Assembly (NCBI RefSeq): GCF_003149045.1
Contig: NZ_QGDU01000014.1
Location: forward strand, 27,810 to 91,809
Source: Fibrobacter sp. UWR4
GTDB lineage: Bacteria > Fibrobacterota > Fibrobacteria > Fibrobacterales > Fibrobacteraceae
Reading direction: 5' to 3'
Length of the DNA stretch: 64,000 nucleotides
In this document: positions 24,047 through 32,464 of the stretch, one piece after another
Layout: each line of letters opens with the position of its first letter
How positions within the stretch are numbered: the first letter of the stretch is position 1
Made by a program: the position numbers and the translations under genes
The notes under the pieces: generated by a model
Told to the model about the DNA's origin: nothing
The model's input: the letters and a program-made list of their open reading frames with translations, nothing else
The model's database searches: none

Positions 24047-25120
24047 ATGAAAAAAGAAAGACTACGGGGAGTGAATTTGGGTGGCTGGTTCAGTCAGGTT
24101 GACTGCATTCAGGAAAAAGATCCTGTAGGATTTCCTGGACTGGTACCTCACATCAAATCCTTCCTTGACGTGAATGATTTCAAGCGCATCCGCGAGGCGG
24201 GGTTCAACCACGTTCGCCTGCCGGTGGACTACTTTAACGTCTTCGATGGCGCCGAACTGAAGCCCAACGAAGAAGTTTTCGGTCTTCTGGACAAGGCCCT
24301 GAAGGAAATTCAGGCAGCCGACCTGGACGTCATTCTGGACCTCCATAAGTGTCCGGGCCATGACTTCCACCTGGGATGTTCCGAAGAACAGGCATTCTTC
24401 ACCAGCGCCGAAGCACGCAAGGACACCAACAAGGTCTGGGCCTACATGGCCGAACGCTATAGCGGTGAATCCCGTGTGATGATGGAACTGTTGAACGAAC
24501 CCTCCTGCAGCGACTCCAAGATTTGGGACAAAGTAAAGGACGAAATCTTCTGGACAATTCGCAAGCACGCTCCCAAGAACACCATCGTGGTGGGTTCCAA
24601 CAAGTGGAACAGCGCCCGCGAATTCGAATCTCTCACACCTATGGATGACGATAACGCCATCTACAGTTTCCATACCTACACTCCGGTGACATTCACTCAT
24701 CAGGGTGCCGCATGGATTAACGATCCCTTCTTCAAGATCGAACGCCCCTGGCCCGGCGACTACGCCGCCCCCGAAGCAGGTGCCACCACCCGCCTCGATG
24801 TGGAATTCGGCAAGTGGGACAAGGCAAAGCTCCAGGCAAGTATCCAGAACGCCTTGGATTTCCGCGCCAAGTACGACCTGCCGGTCGCCTGTAACGAATT
24901 CGGCGTCTACGTCCAGGTGCCCCGCCAGTACCAGATGGCATGGATGCGCGACTTCATGGAAATTCTCCGTGACGCAGACGTAGGCTACAGCTACTGGAAC
25001 TACAAGAATCTTGACTTCGGTATTGTCTCCAAGGGTGAATCCCTGCACAACTCTCTGGCACAGTACAACAACCCGGATCGCCTCGACAGCGAACTGATGG
25101 ACCTGCTGGCTAAGGGGTAA
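24047..25120 (+). CDS. Glycoside hydrolase family 5 enzyme without signal peptide
   Basis: A (beta/alpha)8 cellulase-family enzyme of 357 residues that cleaves beta-1,4-linked or related glycosides. Landmarks are LRGVNLGGWF near the start, HVRLPVDYF near 55, the acid/base Glu151 in MELLNEPSC, SFHTYTPVTFTH near 207, the nucleophile Glu284 in CNEFGVY, and YSYWNYKNLDFG near the end. It begins MKKERLRGVN with no signal peptide or lipobox, so it is probably cytoplasmic and acts on imported short oligosaccharides. It has no binding module or serine linker, unlike secreted Fibrobacter enzymes. The exact substrate is not readable. Confidence 0.9.
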   Translation: MKKERLRGVNLGGWFSQVDCIQEKDPVGFPGLVPHIKSFLDVNDFKRIREAGFNHVRLPVDYFNVFDGAELKPNEEVFGLLDKALKEIQAADLDVILDLHKCPGHDFHLGCSEEQAFFTSAEARKDTNKVWAYMAERYSGESRVMMELLNEPSCSDSKIWDKVKDEIFWTIRKHAPKNTIVVGSNKWNSAREFESLTPMDDDNAIYSFHTYTPVTFTHQGAAWINDPFFKIERPWPGDYAAPEAGATTRLDVEFGKWDKAKLQASIQNALDFRAKYDLPVACNEFGVYVQVPRQYQMAWMRDFMEILRDADVGYSYWNYKNLDFGIVSKGESLHNSLAQYNNPDRLDSELMDLLAKG

Positions 25121-25124
25121 ATTA

Positions 25125-25157
25125 GATGCAGAGGGGTTTCACCCCTCTGGACTCCCC
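25125..25157 (+). repeat. GC-rich hairpin repeat after GH5 gene
   Basis: GATGCAGAGGGGTTTCACCC, then CTCTGGACTCCCC, lies 5 bp after the GH5 stop codon. It has the same layout as 21828-21864 and 40828-40864: GATGCA, an AGGGG/CCCC hairpin, then TGGAC and a C run. The following 100 bp to the terminator contains no gene. Confidence 0.65.
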
Positions 25158-25259
25158 ATCGCAAGGAATGGGCCATCACAAGCTTGCGCTTGTTTGTCGC
25201 CGCCCTTGCTCGTTTGAAGGGTGCTAAAGCGCCTCTTCAAAATAGAACGCTGGAATATT

Positions 25260-25302
25260 AAAAGGCTGACCAAGATAAACTTGGCCAGCCTTTTCTTTTT
25301 TA
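25260..25302. terminator. Bidirectional terminator
   Basis: AAAAGGCTG-A-CCAAG pairs with CTTGG-C-CAGCCTTTT, with T-rich sequence on both strands. It serves the GH5 transcript and the convergent minus-strand cluster ending at 25300. Confidence 0.9.
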
Positions 25303-25764
25303 TAACTCAATTAAGATGCCCGCCTGGATGTAGGCGTAGCCCTTCCCGTAATGGTCCAGGAACTCATAACCTCCCATGACCATAATGGAAGACAAGTCGC
25401 CATTCTTGATATCCAGGCCGCCACCGGCACGCCAGAACATCTGGTGGTCACTTCCTATCAGGTAGCCAAAGTCTCCCGTAGCAACAGGCAGCACAGTACG
25501 TCCAAACGGCAAGCGCACCCACAAGCTACCAGACAACGGGAACAGTCGGGTATTGTCAATCTCCTGATAGCCCGTACCGATACCCACAAAAAGCATCTGG
25601 TCAATAGGATACCACCAGTGGCCATAGACGTTCAGGTTGAACTTGGAAATCTCGCTGACATGATTCACCACGCCTCCCTGGAGATCAAGCGTAAACGCCC
25701 CTGCCGGCGCACAGGCGCAGGCCAAGGCAAACAGAATCGCGGCAACGGACTTTCTCAACTTCAT
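25300..25764 (-). CDS. Secreted outer-membrane beta-barrel-like protein
   Basis: The start chosen is ATG 25764 (MKLRKSVAAILFALACACAP), preceded by GAGG; the longer frame starting at 25818 overlaps the glycosyltransferase. After a signal peptide ending GAFA-like (PAGAF), the protein has about eight alternating strands (LDLQGGVVNHVSEI, FNLNVYGHWWYP, LFVGIGTGYQEI, GSLWVRLPFG) and ends with strand AYIQAGILIEL, as outer membrane barrels do. It is last in the minus-strand cluster of glycosyltransferase and thioredoxin-like genes. Function is unknown. Confidence 0.7.
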   Translation of the reverse strand: MKLRKSVAAILFALACACAPAGAFTLDLQGGVVNHVSEISKFNLNVYGHWWYPIDQMLFVGIGTGYQEIDNTRLFPLSGSLWVRLPFGRTVLPVATGDFGYLIGSDHQMFWRAGGGLDIKNGDLSSIMVMGGYEFLDHYGKGYAYIQAGILIEL

Positions 25765-25777
25765 TGACAGAACCTCG

Positions 25778-26935
25778 TTAGGCATCTTCATCACTTCGTG
25801 CTTCGCGAGCCCAGCCACCGCTCTTTTCGCGGGTAAAGGACAGGAAGAAGCCCTTCAGCAAGGCAACATTCATCAGCAGGAAATAATATCCACTAGGAAT
25901 AATCCTGAAAGCGAAAGCCAACAGACCCGCCACCATCAGGCCGAAGAAAATCTGATAGAAGAGACCGCTGGTCAGCAGCAAGCCACTGCAGATAAACAGC
26001 AGGATAAAGATGTGGGGAGAGAACCAGCGAAGAATCTTGTGGGAGAAGAACAGGTACGCCGTCAAGGGACGGAACGGATTCAGCAATGGCAAGTAGGAAA
26101 GCAGGAAGTTAAAGTTGGCTCGACCGATACGAACCTTACGGCGGAATTCACCGCTGGATTCCTTGGAGGTCTGTTCCGTACCAATGGCACTGGAAACAAA
26201 CGTACAGAAGTATCCCTTCTGCAGGACCTTTGTAGCAATGAAGAAGTCATCCATGACGCTCTTCTTCACCGGCAGTTCCGTATAGAGACTACGACGGATT
26301 GCATAGAGAGCGCCGTTACCACCCACCAGGCGGTCCAGGATACCTTCGAACTTCTTGATTTCGGATTCCAGGTCCCAGTAGGAACTTTCGCCACGACCCA
26401 GCACGCTACCGCTCTTATCGGTAAGAATCAAGTGACCGCAAGCGCAGCCAATCTTCTTGTCCTTGAAAGGCTGCACCAGCTTTCGCACTACGTTGGGGAA
26501 GAACATGGTGTTAGCATCGCAAAGCAGGAGAATTTCGTTCTTCGCAATTCCATTCAGGCGGTTCAGCATGGCTGCCTTACCCGCATTCTTGGGAGCCTTC
26601 ACAAGGGTGATGCCCTGGTCAGCATAGCGGGCCACAATTTCAGCGGTACGGTCTGCGGAGCCGTCATCACCAATCAGCACCTCAAGCTTTTCCTTGGGGT
26701 AATCGATTTCAAGAATGTTCTGGATCTTACGTTCAATGATGGCTTCCTCATTGAAGGCGGAAATCAGGATGGATACCGAGGGCAGTTCATCGCTTTCATC
26801 CAAGTCCTTCTTACGGCGCTTGAACAACTCGCTCACAAAAGGAAGGGAAACCAGGAACAGCAAATAGCAATGGACTACCAAAAACAGCAGAACCCAGAAA
26901 GCTATCTGTACGTAAAAAAGGAATTGTTCGTTCAT
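25778..26935 (-). CDS. Membrane family 2 glycosyltransferase
   Basis: The start is set at ATG 26935, which overlaps the stop of the upstream thioredoxin gene (ATGA). An N-terminal membrane helix (YVQIAFWVLLFLVVHCYLLF) leads to a GT-A catalytic domain: PSVSILISAFNEEAIIERK, VLIGDDGSADRT, LCDANTMFFPN for the DxD-like site, GGNGALYAIRRSLY and MDDFFIATKVLQKGY. Two or three membrane helices close the protein. It is similar in plan to hyaluronan/cellulose-type synthases and should build or modify a surface polysaccharide. The canonical QxxRW is replaced by RRKVRIGRANF. Confidence 0.9.
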   Translation of the reverse strand: MNEQFLFYVQIAFWVLLFLVVHCYLLFLVSLPFVSELFKRRKKDLDESDELPSVSILISAFNEEAIIERKIQNILEIDYPKEKLEVLIGDDGSADRTAEIVARYADQGITLVKAPKNAGKAAMLNRLNGIAKNEILLLCDANTMFFPNVVRKLVQPFKDKKIGCACGHLILTDKSGSVLGRGESSYWDLESEIKKFEGILDRLVGGNGALYAIRRSLYTELPVKKSVMDDFFIATKVLQKGYFCTFVSSAIGTEQTSKESSGEFRRKVRIGRANFNFLLSYLPLLNPFRPLTAYLFFSHKILRWFSPHIFILLFICSGLLLTSGLFYQIFFGLMVAGLLAFAFRIIPSGYYFLLMNVALLKGFFLSFTREKSGGWAREARSDEDA

Positions 26936-27408
26936 CGTGCAATCCACTCCTTCTCTTTTGAAAGGAACTGATTTAGCAAGTAAAGCATGTCTTCCACAGT
27001 CATGGACTGGGTGACCGTCAGTATGGACATCCCCTTAGGCGCCACCAGCACAAAGGAGGGCAAGGCCTTCAGCTCCCATACTTCGGAATAACATTTCTGA
27101 ACCGTTTTCTTCTTGCCGTCGCAGACAATCTTTTCCTGGGAGTCCGCGTCCAGCTTTACAGGAATAAAACGTTCATTCAAAACTTTTGCAACAGCGGTAT
27201 CACCATAGACGTTTGCATCCATGATTCGGCAAGGCACGCACCAATCCGCATACATATCCACAAAGACCAGTTTCTTCTGGACCTTGGCAAGATTCATCGC
27301 CTGGTTATATCCGTACCAATGGACAGCGGAGGAATCCGATCCCTCGGCCAGGGCAAAACCGCAGGCAACAAATAACAGCAGGAGCGCAAGACGCTTAATC
27401 ATCTTCAA
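26932..27408 (-). CDS. Exported thioredoxin-like protein
   Basis: The signal sequence (MKMIKRLALLLLFVACGFAL) contains FVAC, so it may be a lipoprotein anchored at Cys16 or a cleaved periplasmic protein. The thioredoxin fold has the redox site WCVPC (Cys57 and Cys60) and the cis-Pro region ALPSFVLV. Two additional Cys lie in the middle. It probably reduces or oxidises disulphides of envelope proteins. It overlaps the upstream lipoprotein gene by 14 bp and the downstream glycosyltransferase by 4 bp, so the three are an operon. Confidence 0.88.
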   Translation of the reverse strand: MKMIKRLALLLLFVACGFALAEGSDSSAVHWYGYNQAMNLAKVQKKLVFVDMYADWCVPCRIMDANVYGDTAVAKVLNERFIPVKLDADSQEKIVCDGKKKTVQKCYSEVWELKALPSFVLVAPKGMSILTVTQSMTVEDMLYLLNQFLSKEKEWIAR

Positions 27409-27835
27409 TCACCCCCTTGCGAGTTCTTGGCCGAGCATTCGTCTGGACCTTGTTATCGGGAGTAGAGGGCCCGGACTTCGGTACGGAAGGTTTCTCCTCC
27501 GCAGCCTTCTTTACGGCAAGCAGCGAATCAATTCGGGCATTTACGGCCTTTTCAAAAGGAATCCACTGGTCCGGATCGTCCAGAATTTTTTGAATCCTCT
27601 CCAGGTATTCTTCCCGAGTGTAACCCGCATCCCTCAGGATATCCTGACGGCCCAGCCTTGCCATGGGAGTTTCGCCACCGTAGTTGATATCCAGCAGGCG
27701 CAATTCAACAAAGGTATCCACCAGATGTTCATCTGCAGAAACTTCACCAGAACAGCCTACACCCAACAATAAGGCAAAGGCGAGACAGCAGAACTGCCCC
27801 ACCTTAAAGCACCTATTCCTGAAAATGCTAGCCAT
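27395..27835 (-). CDS. Small lipoprotein, DUF4296-like
   Basis: The N-terminus ends in the lipobox LGVGC (Cys28). The mature protein has a helical part with DTFVELRLLDINYGGETPMA and YTREEYLERIQKIL, resembling DUF4296 lipoproteins of Bacteroidetes, and a Pro/Lys-rich, probably disordered C-terminus ending VIEDD. It begins 19 bp after ftsY and overlaps the thioredoxin gene. Its function is unknown; the DUF match is by eye. Confidence 0.65.
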   Translation of the reverse strand: MASIFRNRCFKVGQFCCLAFALLLGVGCSGEVSADEHLVDTFVELRLLDINYGGETPMARLGRQDILRDAGYTREEYLERIQKILDDPDQWIPFEKAVNARIDSLLAVKKAAEEKPSVPKSGPSTPDNKVQTNARPRTRKGVIEDD

Positions 27836-27853
27836 TCCCGAAGGCTCCAGACT

Positions 27854-28774
27854 CTAGGATTTATCTTCCAGTGCGTTCTCGAAAAGACCTTCCACGTATT
27901 CGGACTTGCTGAAAGGCACCAGCTGGTCGATGCGTTCACCCATACCAATCCAGCGGATGGGAATCTGGAGGGAACTTGCAATGGAAAGCACGGCGCCACC
28001 GCGGGCGGTACCATCCAGCTTCGTCACCACAAGACCGGTCAGCGGGAAACTCTGGTTGAAGATCTTGGTCTGGTTGATGGTATTCTGTCCGGTGTTGCCG
28101 TCGATCACCAGCCACATGTCGTGAGGCATGTCGGGATTGACCTTCTTGATGACGCGGACAATCTTCTTCAACTCTTCCATCAGGTAGTCTTTATTGTGCA
28201 AGCGACCTGCGGTATCGATCAGCACCACGTCGCATCCGCGGGCCTGGGCGGCCTGGCAGGCGTCATAGGCAACCGCAGCCGGGTCGGAACCTTCCTGATG
28301 TTTCACGAATTCTGCGCCAGAACGTTCAGCCCAGGTTTCCAGCTGGTCGATAGCTGCCGCACGGAAAGTATCGCAGGCCGCAATCATCACCTTCTTGCCT
28401 TCGCCAATGAGGCGGGCGGCAAGCTTACCGATGGTTGTGGTCTTTCCGGCACCGTTCACGCCAATGACGAGAACCACATGGGGCTTACCCTTCAGTTCAA
28501 AGGGAGGAGGATCCTTCAGAAGACGTTCCGCCTCGGAGCGCATAATGTCCAGCACCTGTTCGGTAGTGAGGGACTTGCCCAGGGCGTTTTCACGAAGGGC
28601 GTCTGTCAGGAGGAACGCAGCTTCTACGCCAACGTCCGCCTTGATCAGGTGTTCCTCCAGTTCCTCAAGAGTATCATCCGTAATCTTGCCTGCACCGACA
28701 ATTCCCTTCAGTTCTCCAAGAAGGGCGTCGCGGGTCTTGGCAAGACCGTTCTTAATCGCAGAAAAAAATCCCAT
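27854..28774 (-). CDS. ftsY: Signal recognition particle receptor FtsY
   Basis: The SRP-type GTPase that docks ribosome-SRP complexes to SecYEG at the inner membrane. Landmarks are the helical N domain (residues 1-95), G1 VIGVNGAGKTTTIGK, ACDTFRAAAIDQL, G3 VVLIDTAGRL, G4 VTKLDGTARGGAVLS and the C-terminal IGMGERIDQLVPF. It lacks the long acidic A domain of E. coli FtsY, as in many bacteria (306 residues). It follows clpP with no gap, so the two are likely co-transcribed. Confidence 0.97.
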   Translation of the reverse strand: MGFFSAIKNGLAKTRDALLGELKGIVGAGKITDDTLEELEEHLIKADVGVEAAFLLTDALRENALGKSLTTEQVLDIMRSEAERLLKDPPPFELKGKPHVVLVIGVNGAGKTTTIGKLAARLIGEGKKVMIAACDTFRAAAIDQLETWAERSGAEFVKHQEGSDPAAVAYDACQAAQARGCDVVLIDTAGRLHNKDYLMEELKKIVRVIKKVNPDMPHDMWLVIDGNTGQNTINQTKIFNQSFPLTGLVVTKLDGTARGGAVLSIASSLQIPIRWIGMGERIDQLVPFSKSEYVEGLFENALEDKS

Positions 28775-28775
28775 A

Positions 28776-29357
28776 TTACAGCTTGCTTTCTACAATGTCC
28801 ACCAGGCCGTAAGCCTTGGCTTCTTCTGCAGACATAAAGTTATCACGTTCAGTGTCGCGGTCAATTTCTTCCATGGTATGACCGGAAGTTTCAGCAAGAA
28901 TCTTGCCGGTGATGCCACGGATACGGAGCATTTCTTCGGCCTGGATCTGGATATCGCTAGCGGGAGCCACAATTTCGCCATGAATCAAAGGCTGATGAAT
29001 CATGATGCGGGCGTTGGGCCATGCATAACGTTTGCCCTTTGCACCTGCAGTCAAAAGCACGGCGCCCATGGAGGCAGCCTGGCCACAGCAAACCGTAACC
29101 ACGTCACTCTTGATGGCATTCATGCAGTCATAAATGGCAAGACCGCTGGAAATCACGCCACCGGGGCTGTTGATGTAAAGAGTAATGTCGTCATTATTCA
29201 GGGAATCCAAATAAAGAAGCTGCTTCACGATACGTTCAGCACTTTCGTCATCCACACCGCCCCACAGGAAAATACGGCGGTTCTGAGCCAGGTATTCCTC
29301 GGCCTTCTTCATCATATCCGGGGTCTGGGCTTCTTTCTTTTCGTTACAATCTGCCAT
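28776..29357 (-). CDS. clpP: ATP-dependent Clp protease proteolytic subunit
   Basis: The serine peptidase of the Clp degradation machine. The triad is visible as Ser96 in GQAASMGA, His121 in ARIMIHQPLI and Asp172 in TERDNFMS; INSPGGVISSG is also typical. The sequence has 193 residues. No clpX or clpA gene is adjacent. The N-terminus is somewhat longer and more charged than usual (MADCNEKKEAQ). It heads the set clpP, ftsY, lipoprotein, thioredoxin, glycosyltransferase, barrel protein on the minus strand. Confidence 0.97.
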   Translation of the reverse strand: MADCNEKKEAQTPDMMKKAEEYLAQNRRIFLWGGVDDESAERIVKQLLYLDSLNNDDITLYINSPGGVISSGLAIYDCMNAIKSDVVTVCCGQAASMGAVLLTAGAKGKRYAWPNARIMIHQPLIHGEIVAPASDIQIQAEEMLRIRGITGKILAETSGHTMEEIDRDTERDNFMSAEEAKAYGLVDIVESKL

Positions 29358-29477
29358 AAAAGCAATCCTTTATCTTGTTCGTCCGTTAATGTAGAAATTT
29401 TCGGTCAGCCACTTTTCGTAGGCACCTTCATTCCCCCTATATTATCGCTTCTGTACAATGATTTGTAAAACACTCAT

Positions 29478-29516
29478 TTCCCTACCCCCTAGCCCCTAGT
29501 CTCTATTTTCTATATT
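29478..29516 (+). repeat. Heptad array overlapping the aroD promoter
   Basis: CTA recurs at 29482, 29489, 29496, 29503 and 29510, exactly every 7 bp. The last unit merges with TATATT (29511-29516), the probable -10 box of aroD, whose ATG lies 7 nt further on. Change in unit number would alter what lies upstream of this promoter. Confidence 0.8.
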
Positions 29517-29523
29517 CTCCATC

Positions 29524-30282
29524 ATGAACGAAACAAAATATCTTGTAGGTCTAATCGGTCCCGAAATTTTAGAAGCCGCGGAAAAGGATTCCCTGCACCC
29601 GGTCCACCTGGATCTGGAAGCCTGCACCTCCCTGGAAATCCGCTATGACTTCTTTGACGAAAAGCTGTGGCCGGAACTATCTGCAAGAGTGGAGAAAGTC
29701 GCCCCCGGCAAGCTGCAGATCGGCACCATCCGTCTCAAGCGCGATGGCGGAACCTTCCCCGACGCCCGCGAGATTGAACGACTGGACCTCTGGAAAAAAA
29801 TCCTGGAAGCGCCAGCAGTTCCCCAATGGCTTGACCTGGAACGGGATTGCCTTCATCAGTTCGAAACCTTGAACAAATTAACCGCAGGCCGCAAGGTTCA
29901 GTTATTGATTTCCGAGCACAATTTTTCTCGGGTACCAAGCGATGCGGAACTGGAAGACTACGCCAAGGACGTAAAGCGTTTTAACGCACCCGGCCTGAAG
30001 ATCGCCGCCATGAGTAACGACACCGAGGACTGCGGAAGGCTTTACAAGTTCATCAAGAAACATTCCAAAAAATTCAAGCTCTTTGCCGCCTTCGGTATGG
30101 GGGATACCGGCAAGGCTAGCCGCCTCTGGTCCTTAAAAGAGGGTGCAAACCTGACCTACGGAGCCATCGGCAATGCCCAGGCCCCTGGTCAAATTGAAGT
30201 GATGACCATGAAAACCGCCCTGGACCAGTGGGACACCTTCCAAACTGAACTAGAATTATCCGCGTTTTTGAGCAAATTTTAG
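29524..30282 (+). CDS. aroD: Type I 3-dehydroquinate dehydratase
   Basis: The third shikimate-pathway step, removal of water from 3-dehydroquinate. Type I motifs are EIRYDFFD, IGTIRLKRDGG, LISEHNFSRVPSD with catalytic His132, LKIAAMSND with Schiff-base Lys159, FGMGDTGKASRL and LTYGAIGNAQAPGQI. Length 252 is typical. It is a single gene between clpP (divergent) and the PTS gene. A -10 box sits within a heptad repeat just before the start codon, suggesting a leaderless or very short 5' end. Confidence 0.95.
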   Translation: MNETKYLVGLIGPEILEAAEKDSLHPVHLDLEACTSLEIRYDFFDEKLWPELSARVEKVAPGKLQIGTIRLKRDGGTFPDAREIERLDLWKKILEAPAVPQWLDLERDCLHQFETLNKLTAGRKVQLLISEHNFSRVPSDAELEDYAKDVKRFNAPGLKIAAMSNDTEDCGRLYKFIKKHSKKFKLFAAFGMGDTGKASRLWSLKEGANLTYGAIGNAQAPGQIEVMTMKTALDQWDTFQTELELSAFLSKF

Positions 30283-30381
30283 CGATTTTTGATATTTTCA
30301 TAATACATTGTGGTTTTGACCCTCCCCAAAAACGAAATAATTGCTAAAATATCTACAGATATTTACAAAAGGGTATGAGAT

Positions 30382-30846
30382 ATGCGCCTTTCCGAAAGGT
30401 TTGTTGACAATTGCATCATTATTAATTCCGCTAGTAACTCCAAGGAATCCATCCTGAACGAGCTGGTGGATACACTCTGCAGTGCCTACAAGCTGGAACA
30501 CCGCGACGAGATCTTCGACGCAGTGTGGAGCCGCGAACAGAGCCGTTCTACCGGCATCGGATGCGGCCTTGCAGTCCCCCACGCAAAGATTGATGCCGTC
30601 GACCGTATGTGCATGGTGGCAGCAACCATCGAGAACGGCCTGGACTTCGCTTCCTTCGATGGCGAACCGGTCTACCTGATCATCCTGATCGTAAGCCCGG
30701 GCAATACCGTGGGTCCCCACCTGAAGGCTCTTTCCTCCGTCAGCCGCCTGCTGGCCGATGGCGGTGTCCGTAAGGACCTGATCGCCTCCAAGGACCCGGC
30801 TGAATTCCTGACCATCCTCAAGGCCGCCGAAGATAAGTATTTATAA
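30382..30846 (+). CDS. ptsN: PTS EIIA-Ntr-like (PtsN family) protein
   Basis: A single EIIA (fructose/mannitol-type) domain of 154 residues. The phosphorylated histidine is His67 in GLAVPHAKI. The following strands (YLIILIVSPGNTVGPHLKAL) match the family. With no EIIB or EIIC fused or adjacent it is probably regulatory, like PtsN of the nitrogen PTS, which affects potassium and sigma-54-linked processes. A probable sigma-54 promoter elsewhere in the window (37309) makes this of interest, but the link is inference. The upstream 100 bp is AT-rich, with a 12-nt gap between AAAAGGG and the ATG. Confidence 0.85.
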   Translation: MRLSERFVDNCIIINSASNSKESILNELVDTLCSAYKLEHRDEIFDAVWSREQSRSTGIGCGLAVPHAKIDAVDRMCMVAATIENGLDFASFDGEPVYLIILIVSPGNTVGPHLKALSSVSRLLADGGVRKDLIASKDPAEFLTILKAAEDKYL

Positions 30847-30852
30847 TTTGGG

Positions 30853-30881
30853 TTGACAACCAGAGGGAGTTGTTCTATATT
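30853..30881 (+). promoter_or_regulatory. tRNA-Val promoter
   Basis: TTGACA (30853-30858), a 17-bp spacer and TATATT (30876-30881), ending 13 bp before the tRNA. This is the best sigma-70 promoter in the window and supports TATATT as the usual -10 form. Confidence 0.8.
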
Positions 30882-30894
30882 TGCTCCCACGCTT

Positions 30895-30969
30895 GGACGG
30901 TTAGCTCAGTTGGTTTAGAGCGCTGCTTTCACACGGCAGAGGTCATTGGTTCAAATCCAATACCGTCCA
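30895..30969 (+). tRNA. tRNA-Val (CAC anticodon)
   Basis: Acceptor arms GGACGGT and ACCGTCC, D-arm TTAGCTCAGTTGG, anticodon stem CTGCT/GGCAG with loop TTCACAC (anticodon CAC, reading GTG), and T-loop TTCAAAT. CCA is not encoded. Confidence 0.9.
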
Positions 30970-30973
30970 CTAG

Positions 30974-31003
30974 AAAAGGTTTGGCTTTGCCAAGCCTTTT
31001 TTT
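30974..31003 (+). terminator. Terminator after tRNA-Val
   Basis: AAAAGG-T-TTGGC pairs with GCCAA-G-CCTTTT, then TTT. Confidence 0.88.
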
Positions 31004-31093
31004 GTTGGCGAATCCTTACCGCAATGTTTTTTCTATTTTGAGCCTATCCTGCAAAAAAGCAACGAATTCACCTTATCATTCATCTAAAAAGGC

Positions 31094-32392
31094 ATGATCA
31101 AGTCTAAGGCAACACTTTTGAGCATCCTCGCGGCAACTTCTGTCGCCCTAGCTGGTAGCACCTGGACTCTGGAGCAATGCCTAGATAAGGCAAAGAAGTC
31201 CAGCCTATCCCTGGAAGCAGCCAAGCTGAAGGAGCAGGCCGCCGAGATTTCCGTCAAGCAGGCAAAGTCCAGCGGTGGCCCCTCAGTCAGCGCCACCATT
31301 GGCAATACGCTCTACGACCATCCCCTGGCACCCCACCCCCAGGATCACTACCGCTTTAACGTGGGAATTTCCGGATCCTACACCCTGTGGGATGGCGGAA
31401 GCACCAAGCTGAACACCGAAGCTACCCAGCTATCCAGGGAAGCGGTCGCGCTAGCAACCAAGCAGACGGAACGATCCATCCAGGAAAGTGTCCTGAACGC
31501 CTACATCAACCTGCTGGCCGCCCAGGAAAAGCTCCGTACCGCAGACGCCTCCGTAGAACTGTCCCAGGCTGAATTCGAGCACTACACCAAGCTTTTCGAG
31601 GCAGGCGCCATCACCAAGAAGGACCTGACCCAGTCCCAGTCCAACGTCCTGCAAAAGCAGGTGGCACAGCTTACCGCCCAGTTGAACGTAAGTACTAGCA
31701 GGACCTCCCTTCGCCAGCTCCTGGAACTGGACGCGAACGACAGCATGGAAGTTTCCGCACCGGAAGCAAACATTTCCTCACCGGACTCCCTCCCCCCGCT
31801 GCCCGCCTACGACCAGCTCATGACAGACGCCCGTGCCGCAAATCCAGGTCTGAAATCGGATAGCATTTCCATCAAGGCCGCCCACAAGAATACGGAAGCC
31901 GCCGGCGCCAACAACTCCATCACCGTCACCTTGGGAGCCAACTCCTCCACCGGCTTTACCGCCTGGGAATCGGACCGTTACGCCCGACAGCTAAAGAACG
32001 GCTGGCAGAACTCCATCTCCCTGAACATCAACATTCCCATCATCGACAACGGCTCTACGGAAAACAAGGTTCTCCAGGCACAGGTCAACGAAGCCTCCTC
32101 CCAGGTAGCCCTTCAGGAATCCTCCAAGAACCTGGAAAACAACATGGAGAAGCTCTACATTAACGCCATGAGCGCCGATATGCAGTGGAAGGCGGCCGCC
32201 CTCCAGGTGGAAGCGGAAATGGAAGCCCTGGCAGTGGCCGAGGAACAACGTAACGCAGGCGCCATCACCTATACCGATTACCTCACCCAGAAAAACAATC
32301 TGGAAAGCGCCCAGGTGACCCTCACCAACGCAAAATACACAAGTATCCTGGCCCGTAAGCTACTTGAACTTTACCAGGGCAAACTAGACTAG
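31094..32392 (+). CDS. TolC-family outer-membrane efflux protein
   Basis: A signal peptide (residues 1-20, ending ALA) precedes a protein of long helices and short strands typical of OEP/TolC channels: TWTLEQCLDKAKKSSLSLEA, VGISGSYTLWDGG for a membrane strand, then YINLLAAQEKLRTADASVEL and a second repeat ending YTDYLTQKNNLESAQVTLTNA. It would form the outer-membrane duct of a tripartite exporter or type I secretion system. No adaptor or inner-membrane pump is adjacent; the MacB-type ABC pair at 19144-21113 is a possible partner. Confidence 0.93.
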   Translation: MIKSKATLLSILAATSVALAGSTWTLEQCLDKAKKSSLSLEAAKLKEQAAEISVKQAKSSGGPSVSATIGNTLYDHPLAPHPQDHYRFNVGISGSYTLWDGGSTKLNTEATQLSREAVALATKQTERSIQESVLNAYINLLAAQEKLRTADASVELSQAEFEHYTKLFEAGAITKKDLTQSQSNVLQKQVAQLTAQLNVSTSRTSLRQLLELDANDSMEVSAPEANISSPDSLPPLPAYDQLMTDARAANPGLKSDSISIKAAHKNTEAAGANNSITVTLGANSSTGFTAWESDRYARQLKNGWQNSISLNINIPIIDNGSTENKVLQAQVNEASSQVALQESSKNLENNMEKLYINAMSADMQWKAAALQVEAEMEALAVAEEQRNAGAITYTDYLTQKNNLESAQVTLTNAKYTSILARKLLELYQGKLD

Positions 32393-32417
32393 TCAAGAAT
32401 ACTAGGCAAGTATTGAG

Positions 32418-32446
32418 AAAGGCGCGGCAATGAACCGCGCCTTTTT
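32418..32446. terminator. Bidirectional terminator
   Basis: AAAGGCGCGG / CCGCGCCTTT with a 7-nt loop and T run separates the convergent tolC-like and c-di-GMP genes. Confidence 0.9.
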
Positions 32447-32464
32447 ACATCAGGAGTGAGAAAA

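Noticed and set aside
30895..30969. Reading the tRNA as tRNA-Glu (TTC)
   Set aside because: That placement leaves an unpaired anticodon stem; CTGCT/GGCAG pairing puts CAC in the anticodon position.
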